A stretch of 64,000 bases of DNA from Actinobacteria bacterium OK074 (GTDB taxonomy: Bacteria > Actinomycetota > Actinomycetes > Streptomycetales > Streptomycetaceae): NCBI GenBank assembly GCA_001298575.1, contig LJCV01000166.1, positions 24,212-88,211 of the forward strand, in the 5' to 3' direction. Below, piece by piece: positions 57,844 through 64,000 of this stretch (the stretch's first letter is position 1; each line of letters starts with the position of its first letter). The notes under the pieces are model-generated. The model was not told where the DNA came from. It saw only the letters and a list, made by a program, of their open reading frames with translations, and did no database searches. The translations under genes were made by a program, and so were the position numbers.

Positions 57844-59379
57844 TCACCGCGAGCCCCGGAAGTCCGGGCCCTCGACGATCAGTCCGGACACCAGCGCGCC
57901 CGACATTCCGGCGTGCGGGAGGCCGCCGCCGGGGTGGGACCAGCCGCCGACCGCGTACAACCCCGGGAAACGGGTGCTGTTGGCCGGGTGCAGCAGGCGG
58001 CCGTCGCCCGCCGCGAGCGCCGGGGGCGGCACCGCGGGGCTGCCCGTCTCCTCGGCCGTGTGCCCCGGGGTGCGCACCTCTCGCCACATGAGCCGCTCCC
58101 GGAGCCCGGGTACGGCCGCCTCGGCCGCCTCGACCACCAGGTGCGCGAACCGCCCGGCCCGTTCGGCGTCGTCCCACCCGGCGACCGCGGGCACCGCCGC
58201 GGAGACCACCACCGACTCGTGCCCCTCGTCCGGGCGCAGTGCGGGGTCGTCGGGGCGCAGCACGGTCACCGTGGGCCGGGCGGGCTCGGCCGGGTGAGCG
58301 GTGCCCGAGCCGAGGAAGTCCAACTCGGCCGTGCGGTCCGGGGCGTGCACGACCGTACGGTGCGCCGCACCCGCCTCGCGCGCCCCGCGCAGCGCGAGCA
58401 GCACGGTGAAGCGACCGGCACCGGACGCCCTGGCCGTGCCTCCCACATCGCCGTCGTCCCGCAGCCGTTGTGCCGTCAGACCGCTCAGCCGTACCGGATC
58501 GACGCCCGCCACGACATGGTCCGCCTCGGCGATGGTGCTCCCGTCCGGGCCGGGAGTATCGCCCCCGGCCAGCTCCACCCCGGCCGCCCGGCCGTCCTTC
58601 TCGACGATGCCGGTGACCTCCGCGCCGAAGACGAACTCGACCCTGCGGGCCACGCACCGCTCGTACACCGCGCGCGCCAACTCCCGCATTCCGCCGCGGA
58701 CGTACCAGGTGCCGAAGGCGTGCTCCAGGTACGGCAGGACGGCCGCGCTCGCCGGGGTGGCCCGGGGATCCAGGCCGTACGCCAGCGCGTGGCTCTCCAG
58801 CAGGGCCGTGAGCCGGGGGTCGGCCAGCTCCAGGGCGCCGACCTCCGCGAGAGTCGTGGCCGTGCGCGTACGCAGCAGTCGGCGCCGCTGGAGCGCCGGG
58901 TAGGGCTCCTGGTCGGCCAGCACCCGCCAGTTGGGCCACAGGGGCTCTTCCAGGAGCGGCCGGCGGGTACGGTCCCACGCCTCGCGGGCCCGCACCAGGA
59001 AGTCGCCCCACCGCTCACCGGCTCCGGCCCCGAGCGCCTCGTCCAGGGCGGACACCACTCCCGCGCGCGAGGCGTTCGGCACCGACACCGCGGTGCCGTC
59101 CGCGAAGACATGCCGGGCCGACGGGTCGACCTGGACCAGCTCGACGCACTTCTCCAGCGGTTCCTTGCCCGTCTTGACGAACAGGTCGCGGTAGACCGCG
59201 GGCAGCGGCAGCAGCCCCGGGCCGGTGTCGAACCCGAAGCCCTCGCGCTCGAAACGGCGCACCCCGCCGCCGTACGTCTCCGTACGCTCGTACACCGCCA
59301 CCCGGTGGCCCGCGACGGCCAGCCGGGCAGCGGCCGCCATCGCGCCCATCCCGGCGCCGATCACCGCAATCCGTGCCAT
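57844..59379 (-). CDS. Phytoene desaturase-like FAD oxidoreductase (CrtI family)
   Basis: 511 residues. An N-terminal FAD site (IAVIGAGMGAMAAAARLAVAG), GFDTGPGLLPLP, and the C-terminal signature YAVGGWSHPGGGLPHAGMSG. It belongs to the CrtI/amine-oxidase group; without neighbouring carotenoid genes the substrate cannot be inferred. The start at 59379 is used since the FAD-binding segment begins there. Confidence 0.87.
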   Translation of the reverse strand: MARIAVIGAGMGAMAAAARLAVAGHRVAVYERTETYGGGVRRFEREGFGFDTGPGLLPLPAVYRDLFVKTGKEPLEKCVELVQVDPSARHVFADGTAVSVPNASRAGVVSALDEALGAGAGERWGDFLVRAREAWDRTRRPLLEEPLWPNWRVLADQEPYPALQRRRLLRTRTATTLAEVGALELADPRLTALLESHALAYGLDPRATPASAAVLPYLEHAFGTWYVRGGMRELARAVYERCVARRVEFVFGAEVTGIVEKDGRAAGVELAGGDTPGPDGSTIAEADHVVAGVDPVRLSGLTAQRLRDDGDVGGTARASGAGRFTVLLALRGAREAGAAHRTVVHAPDRTAELDFLGSGTAHPAEPARPTVTVLRPDDPALRPDEGHESVVVSAAVPAVAGWDDAERAGRFAHLVVEAAEAAVPGLRERLMWREVRTPGHTAEETGSPAVPPPALAAGDGRLLHPANSTRFPGLYAVGGWSHPGGGLPHAGMSGALVSGLIVEGPDFRGSR

Positions 59380-59478
59380 GCGAAAGACCCTATCGGCCAC
59401 CACTGACAATCCGGCCGAGACCCCCACGACCTGCGGATTCGCCGCGTCCCGCGGTGCTGTGACGGCACGGCGGCGGTG

Positions 59479-60105
59479 CTACGGCGGCGGTCGCCCGGCC
59501 TGTCCCGTCGACCGCCGTGCCTGCTCGCGTTCCTCTCGCCGTTGCGCCCGGCGGCGCCGGAAGCGGCGGATCCGCGAGGCCAGCAGGACGAGCACGAGCA
59601 GGCCGAGGAACAGCAGCACCCCGGCGACGATCGCGGCGGCCAGCGGATGGAACATCGCGAGCGACACCACCCCGCCGACCCCGAGATCCTCCGCGACGCT
59701 CACGACCAGGTTGCTGAACGGCTCGGGCGAGGCGTTGACCGCCATCCGGGTCCCGGCCTTGACCGTATGGCTCGCCAGCGCCGTCGAACCGCCGATCAGG
59801 GCGCCCGCCAGGTCCGAGAGCGAGGGGTCCTGCCCGGCGAGCAGCGCCCCGGCCCAGGCACCGGCGGCCGGCCGGATCACGGTGTGCACCGCGTCCCACA
59901 CCGAGTCCACGTACGGGATCTTGTCGGCGACCGTCTCGCACAGGAACAGCACCGCCGCCACGGCGAGCACCTCGGGGCGTTGCAGGGCCTCGGGCACGTC
60001 GTCGCTCACCCCGGTCGCGCCGAAGACGCCGAGCAGCAGCACCGCGGCGTAGGCGTTGACGCCGCTGGCCCAGCCGCTCGCGAAGACGAGGGGGAGTACG
60101 GACAC
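59479..60105 (-). CDS. DUF4126 membrane protein
   Basis: 208 residues with about five membrane segments (LPLVFASGWASGVNAYAAVLLLGVFG, and LAAAIVAGVLLFLGLLVLVLLAS near the end) and a highly basic C-terminus. The family is of unknown function. The ATG lies at 60105; weak ribosome site. Convergent with no close partner. Confidence 0.85.
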   Translation of the reverse strand: MSVLPLVFASGWASGVNAYAAVLLLGVFGATGVSDDVPEALQRPEVLAVAAVLFLCETVADKIPYVDSVWDAVHTVIRPAAGAWAGALLAGQDPSLSDLAGALIGGSTALASHTVKAGTRMAVNASPEPFSNLVVSVAEDLGVGGVVSLAMFHPLAAAIVAGVLLFLGLLVLVLLASRIRRFRRRRAQRREEREQARRSTGQAGRPPP

Positions 60106-60492
60106 GTCCGCGATCGTAACCAGTCGGCACGGTCCCGTCCTGGGCCTGAGTGCGCAGGTCTGAGTATCCGTACCTATGACGAGAGATGAGTACGCGCGCG
60201 GATGGGGCGCGACCTGCGAGAACGAGAGAGTGGAGGCACGGAAAGGGGCGCGCGGCCCGGCACCGCCGACACGGGGCGGCGGAACGTGTCCGCGCCCTTG
60301 ACCGCTCCTTCCGCCGATTCCTTCGGCGGAAGCGAGACACGGGGGATCCCGGGGAGACGACCGAACGGGGATCCAACGGGGGAAGCACGGGGGAGCACTA
60401 GGAAGCGCCGGTCCTGACTGGCCCGCGGGGGACGCGGCCAGGACGGACCGGCGCTTTCGTGCGACCGGTTCGTGTGTCCTGGCGCGGTCCGG
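60106..60492. other. Intergenic region between DUF4126 and TetR genes
   Basis: 387 bases without a supported gene. A perfect 10-bp hairpin (60308-60317 with 60323-60332, 5-base loop) and the terminator at 60403-60456 are visible. One plus-strand frame (60186-60401, Arg-rich, 71 codons) ends just before the terminator, but its composition is atypical of a coding gene. Confidence 0.6.
60403..60456 (-). terminator. Hairpin terminator after the TetR gene
   Basis: Outer perfect 12-bp stem (60403-60414 with 60445-60456; arm AAGCGCCGGTCC) and an inner stem of CTGGCC/GGCCAG type. It lies 37 bases past the TetR stop on the minus strand. Confidence 0.65.
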
Positions 60493-61137
60493 TCAGAGCT
60501 GCTTCAGGGACAGGCCGCCCACGCGGCCCTGGAGCAGCCGGGACAGGGCGGCGTGGACGTCGTCCAGGGAGCGTTCCGGCTGGAAGGACTGCCAGTCCAG
60601 GGCGGCCACCAGGACCATGCCGACCAGCGCGGCCGCCGTCAGCTGTACGTCGATCTCGTCGCTGAACTCGTCGTTTTCGATGCCCGCGCGCAGGACGTCC
60701 TCGATGACCGCGACGACCTGCTGCCTGACCACCATGAGCGTGGGCTGCCAGGCCCGGTTGGTGCGCCACAGTTCGGCCACGTACAGCTGTGTGAAGGCGG
60801 GGTAGCGGGCGATGAAACCGAGCCCCGCGCGGATCATCGCGTCCAGGGCGTCCACCTTGGTGCCGCCGTCCCGCCCGGTCTGCTCCGCGGCGTCCCGCAG
60901 GGAGGCGGTCAGAAGGCCCACGCCGTGCCGCAGCAGCTCCTCGAAGAGGACGGACTTGCTCGCGAAGTTGTAGTAGACGGTGCCCTTCGCGACCCCGGCC
61001 CGTTCGGCGATCTCGTCCACCGTGGTGGCCGAGAACCCCTGTTCCGCGATGAGGGTGACGGCCGCCTCGTAGAGCTTCTGCCGGGTCGCCTCACGACGGC
61101 TCGTACCGCCCGACGCGGCGGCGCTGCTGCGTTCCAT
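60493..61137 (-). CDS. TetR family transcriptional regulator
   Basis: 214 residues. The N-terminal helix-turn-helix (ATTVDEIAERAGVAKGTVYYNFASK) is typical. Ligand and targets are unknown. Divergent from the SAV_6107-type gene, so it may regulate that gene or itself. The ATG at 61137 is chosen; a GTG at 61152 is in frame. Confidence 0.88.
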   Translation of the reverse strand: MERSSAAASGGTSRREATRQKLYEAAVTLIAEQGFSATTVDEIAERAGVAKGTVYYNFASKSVLFEELLRHGVGLLTASLRDAAEQTGRDGGTKVDALDAMIRAGLGFIARYPAFTQLYVAELWRTNRAWQPTLMVVRQQVVAVIEDVLRAGIENDEFSDEIDVQLTAAALVGMVLVAALDWQSFQPERSLDDVHAALSRLLQGRVGGLSLKQL

Positions 61138-61225
61138 GGCCCTGATTGTCACAGGCCCTCCGCCACGGCCGCCCGGGAGGGCGAGCCGAACCCCTCACGG
61201 CGGCAAAACCGCAGGTCGGATCGGA

Positions 61226-61248
61226 TTGTCAGTGCCATACCCCACGAT
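61226..61248 (+). promoter_or_regulatory. RecA_NDp/PafBC-type promoter before the SAV_6107-type gene
   Basis: TTGTCAGTG at 61226-61234 then 8 bases and CACGAT at 61243-61248 match the actinobacterial DNA-damage promoter TTGTCRGTG-n8-TANNNT except for the first base of the -10. The gene start is 49 bases downstream. Confidence 0.5.
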
Positions 61249-61296
61249 GTGCACATACGGCCACAACGCCGTCACACGGACGACAGGAGGTTCGTC

Positions 61297-61872
61297 ATGG
61301 CCAGCTCGAACGCAGCCGCCGCACGCCGGCACCGCGCCACCGGCCCCGGCCCTGCACCCTCACTGACAGGACCGGCGAGCGACGTGCACCCCGTGCTCCG
61401 CCGGGCCACCGCCCCGCCCGCCGCCCTGGACCTGCTCGCCCAGGCCCGCGCGGGCCTCGACGAGGCGCCACTGCTCGACACGCCGAACGAGCAGTACGCC
61501 ACCGCCCACCTGGCCGCCCTGCGCACCGCGGCCGCCGTACTCGCCGCGCGGGGCCGCCCGGAGCCGCCCACGCGACGGCGCCCCCGGATCCGCAGCGCCT
61601 GGGAGGTGCTCCCCGAGATCGCACCGGAACTGACCGAGTGGAGCGCGCTGTTCGCCTCGGGGGCCGAGCGCCGGGCCCGCGCCGAGGCGGGCATACGGGG
61701 CGCGGCGAGCAGGCGGGACGCGGACGACCTGATACGCGACGTGGCGATGTTCCTGCGCCTGGTCGAACGCATGCTGGTGCTCCAGCCGGTGCTGCCGCAG
61801 CCCCGCCGGGACCAGGACCGGGGCGGGGACACCGGCCCGGACCCGGCCCGCGAGGTCCCGGACGCGGGCTGA
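61297..61872 (+). CDS. SAV_6107-type HEPN-like protein
   Basis: 191 residues. A basic N-terminus, then helices with LDLLAQARAGLDEAPLLDTPNEQYATAHLAALRTAAAVL and SAWEVLPEIAPELTEWSALFASGAERRARAEAGI. The pattern fits the actinobacterial SAV_6107-like HEPN family; HEPN domains are often RNases, but I do not see a clear RxxxxH site. AGGAGG lies 6 bases before the ATG at 61297. The promoter suggests DNA-damage induction. Confidence 0.75.
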   Translation: MASSNAAAARRHRATGPGPAPSLTGPASDVHPVLRRATAPPAALDLLAQARAGLDEAPLLDTPNEQYATAHLAALRTAAAVLAARGRPEPPTRRRPRIRSAWEVLPEIAPELTEWSALFASGAERRARAEAGIRGAASRRDADDLIRDVAMFLRLVERMLVLQPVLPQPRRDQDRGGDTGPDPAREVPDAG

Positions 61873-62128
61873 TGCGCGTCCGGTCCGCCGCGGACGCGGT
61901 GGCGAGCTGTACGGCCGCGACTTCGACCCGTCACGGGTTCGGCAGGGAGCGCTGTTCGGCACTTGGATATGGATGCCGGGGCGCCGGGCCGTAGGCAATA
62001 GGGTGGAGGAGCCTGAAGCCTTCCGTCCCGAAACCCTTGCTCTTGTTCTTGCCCTGGTGCCGGGGCCGGGAGGCAGCCCGATCGCTCCGCCGTAGACCAG
62101 GCGGTGCCGCGCCGAGGAGTCAACTGCC

Positions 62129-62953
62129 GTGCCGGACCCGATGCGCCCGCCCGTCTCCCACCACCGTCAACCGACGTCGCTGCGCGCCGACCCCTCTCGC
62201 CCCCGTGCCTCCCTCCGTTCCGCCGTGGTGTGGGAGGTCCTCAAGGACGCCCTCGACGGCCGCGTCAAGGCCACCGGGCGGGATGCGCTGGACGTGCTCG
62301 ACACGGGTGGCGGCAGCGGCAACTTCGCGGTGCCCGTGGCCCGTCTCGGCCACCGCGTCACCGTCGTCGACCCCAGCCCGAACGCGCTGTTCGCGCTGGA
62401 GCGCCGGGCCGCCGAGGCCGGTGTCGCCGACCGCGTGCAGGGCGTCCAGGGCGACGTGCACGGCCTGTTCGACGTGGTCGAGCGCGGCGGCTACGACGTC
62501 GTGGTGTGCCACGGCGTCCTGGAGTACCTGGACGATCCGGCGGACGGCGTCCGCAACGTGGTGGCCGCCCTGCGTGCCGAGGGTGTCCTCAGCCTGCTCG
62601 CCGCCGGGCTTGGCGGAGCCGTCCTCGCGCGCGCCCTCGCCGGGCACTTCACGGAGGCCCGGCAGGCGCTGGGAGACCCGAACGGCCGCTGGGGCGAGGG
62701 TGACCCCGTGCCGCACCGTTTCACCGCCGCGCAGCTCACCGCGCTGGCCGAGGGGGCGGGCCTGCGGGTGGCGGCCGTCCACGGCGTGCGGGTCTTCTCC
62801 GACCTCGTGCCGGGCGTCCTCGTGGACACCGAGCCGGGGGCCCTGGAGGCGCTGTTCAGGCTGGAGGCGGCGGCGGCCGAGGACCCGGCGTTCCACTCGG
62901 TGGCCACCCAGTTGCACGTACTGGGCGAGACCAGGGCCGCGGACGAGGTCTGA
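62129..62953 (+). CDS. SAM-dependent methyltransferase
   Basis: 274 residues. Motif I VLDTGGGSGNFAVPVA, acidic cap VVDPSPNA, and YDVVVCHGVLEYLDD (post I). The C-terminal part (PHRFTAAQLTALAEGAGLRV) resembles SmtA/CmoA-type methyltransferases. The GTG at 62129 follows GAGGAG at about 10 bases. It precedes a DUF3040 gene in the conserved neighbourhood next to the cell-division cluster in Streptomyces. Confidence 0.87.
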   Translation: MPDPMRPPVSHHRQPTSLRADPSRPRASLRSAVVWEVLKDALDGRVKATGRDALDVLDTGGGSGNFAVPVARLGHRVTVVDPSPNALFALERRAAEAGVADRVQGVQGDVHGLFDVVERGGYDVVVCHGVLEYLDDPADGVRNVVAALRAEGVLSLLAAGLGGAVLARALAGHFTEARQALGDPNGRWGEGDPVPHRFTAAQLTALAEGAGLRVAAVHGVRVFSDLVPGVLVDTEPGALEALFRLEAAAAEDPAFHSVATQLHVLGETRAADEV

Positions 62954-63248
62954 CCATCCGCCCACGTCCGCCCATGTCGGCCCACGATGCGCCGCTGATC
63001 AGCGGATCGGTGGCAGATGGAGTACGCCACAGGCCCCCCGATCGAGGGATCGGCGCCGTATGATCGAGGGAGACCGCCCGGCATGACGGGCCGGCCGCCG
63101 GGGAATGGAATCTTCAGCGAGCCGGGGTTGTCATGGCGGATTCCGGTTGGCCAATTGGCGTAGAGGGGCGGGTTTCACGGGGGCGATTCCCTGCCTATCC
63201 TGAGAGGACCCCCGGTCGCTCCGGCGACTGCACGATGAGGAGGACTCC

Positions 63249-63635
63249 GTGCCGCTCTCCGAGCACGAGCAGCGAATGCTTGAGCAGATGGAGCGAGCGC
63301 TGTACGCCGAAGACCCCAAGTTCGCGACAGCGCTTGAGGGAAGCGGGCTGCGCACGTACACCCGGCGACGGGTCTACCAGGCGGTCGTGGGCTTCCTCGT
63401 GGGTATCGCGCTCCTCATGGCCGGTATGGTCGCACAGCAGATCTGGGTCAGTGTGGTCGGGTTCCTCGTGATGCTCGGCTGTGCGGTCCTCGCCGTCACG
63501 GGTTGGCGCAGGGCGCCGAAGCCCGGGGGGGGGGGGGGGGCGCCGGGGGCGCGTCGGCAGGTTCGGCAGCGGCGCTCGATGATGGACCGTATCGAGCAGC
63601 GCTGGCAGAAGCGCCGGGACGAACAGGGCCAGTAG
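63249..63635 (+). CDS. DUF3040 membrane protein with an internal run of 15 G
   Basis: 128 residues. The conserved N-terminus PLSEHEQRMLEQMERALYAEDPKFA is followed by two membrane segments (VVGFLVGIALLMAGMVAQQI and VVGFLVMLGCAVLAVTG) and a basic C-terminus. Residues about 93-97 are encoded by the G15 run; the frame after it gives a normal-looking tail (RSMMDRIEQRWQKRRDEQGQ), so 15 G is in frame. It is followed by a very strong terminator. Function unknown. Confidence 0.9.
   Translation: MPLSEHEQRMLEQMERALYAEDPKFATALEGSGLRTYTRRRVYQAVVGFLVGIALLMAGMVAQQIWVSVVGFLVMLGCAVLAVTGWRRAPKPGGGGGAPGARRQVRQRRSMMDRIEQRWQKRRDEQGQ
63526..63540 (+). repeat. Homopolymer of 15 G
   Basis: An uninterrupted run of 15 G in the DUF3040 reading frame. 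Runs of this length are slippage hotspots and also a common site of read or assembly error. Confidence 0.95.
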
Positions 63636-63658
63636 GTTCTGCCGCCAACGAAGGTTTA

Positions 63659-63708
63659 CGGCAGCGGGCCAACCACTTGAGGGTGGTTGGCCCGCTGCCG
63701 TTTGTTTT
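63659..63708 (+). terminator. Strong terminator after the DUF3040 gene
   Basis: Perfect 18-bp stem (63659-63676 with 63683-63700; arm CGGCAGCGGGCCAACCAC), 6-base loop and TTTGTTTT tail, a textbook factor-independent terminator. Confidence 0.95.
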
Positions 63709-64000
63709 GGGCGGGTGCGGGTTGGGTGCGACGAGGGTTGTTGGGCACCCGAGGCCGATGCCGGCCGGGAGGAGGATCCGCTCACCCGCGCTTGCGGGGT
63801 GCCGCTGCGCCCACCCGTGCCGCCCCTAGCGGCACGCATGCCCGCAGTGGCGGCAGGGTGGTGCGGCTGTTCCCGCCCGGGGACGGTCGCGTACGGCGGC
63901 AAGGGGACGGTGCGGGGGTGTCCGCCCGCAGCGGCTGGCGCGTCAACGGACGGCCCCCTCCACCGCCGTACCGACTCCGCGCCAGACCGAGGACGGATAC
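63709..64000. other. Right-end region without a supported gene
   Basis: 292 bases. Contains a small palindrome (CGTGCCGC with GCGGCACG, about 63815-63838) of a kind frequent in Streptomyces gaps and GC-rich direct elements. By conserved order the next gene beyond the window should belong to the cell-division cluster, so its promoter may begin here. Confidence 0.55.

Noticed and set aside
60186..60401. 71-codon plus-strand frame ending just before a terminator
   Set aside because: Arg-rich low-complexity composition, no domain; the terminator is better explained as serving the TetR gene on the other strand.
63780..63810. Possible further CRISPR-like unit (CACCCGC-n4-GCGGGGTG) near the right end
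   Set aside because: Only a short GC palindrome matches; there is no second unit at a 61-base step, and the sequence belongs to common Streptomyces gap palindromes.

Overview
The window is chromosomal DNA of a Streptomyces or very close relative. GC content is very high, codons end in G or C, GTG and TTG starts are common, and it carries the sporulation sigma factor gene whiG, an nsdA-type regulator, an ammonium/PII cluster behind a GlnR-like box, and a run of four type I signal peptidase genes. I see no tRNA or rRNA gene, no transposase and no prophage.

The window consists of two conserved Streptomyces core blocks joined at about 25,700. Block A (1 to ~25,700) runs nsdA (3' end), amtB-glnK-glnD, ffh, an ftsH paralogue, a methyltransferase, an archaeal-type proS, a SprT-like gene, rpsP-khpA-rimM-trmD-rplS, four signal peptidases, a Nudix gene, a DUF2469 gene, yraN-comM-dprA, whiG, a TetR gene and the C-terminal part of an M23 peptidase. 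Block B (~25,700 to the end) starts inside an ArsA-like ATPase that lacks its P-loop. It continues with a DUF5304-like gene, glkA, a phosphodiesterase-fold gene, a lipase, plsC, a two-component pair, pfkA, a TrpE-TrpG fusion with a Trp leader peptide, a DUF1906 gene, aroH, bfd/bfr, a molybdopterin oxidoreductase, a Crp/Fnr regulator, a three-gene cyclase-like/NTPase/SPFH operon, endonuclease IV, a PASTA kinase, thiOSG behind a TPP riboswitch, thiE, metF, a CrtI-like oxidoreductase, a TetR gene, a SAV_6107-type gene, a methyltransferase and a DUF3040 gene. From memory of the S. coelicolor map, block A matches about SCO5582-SCO5623 and block B about SCO2128-SCO2093. These lie at similar distances on opposite sides of oriC, so the join looks like one end of an origin-symmetric inversion that cut two genes, or else an assembly chimera.

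The most system-like accessory cargo is at 42,906-47,137, possibly with the Crp/Fnr gene before it. It encodes a nucleotidyl-cyclase-like protein, a P-loop NTPase with a helical-repeat C-terminus and an SPFH/band-7-like protein. The cyclase-like C-terminus and the NTPase N-terminus carry similar 17-residue motifs that could pair them. The arrangement resembles signalling or conflict (defence) systems, but nothing in the sequence proves that role.

Other features are a two-repeat type I-E-like CRISPR relic between glnD and ffh, two DnaA-box sequences before yraN, a palindromic repeat inserted in frame in proS, a run of 15 G in the DUF3040 gene, a tryptophan attenuator, an iron box before bfd, and several short tandem or palindromic repeats between genes. 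Many neighbouring genes overlap by a few bases (amtB/glnK, rimM/trmD, yraN/comM/dprA, kinase/regulator, cyclase/NTPase, thiO/thiS), indicating operons.
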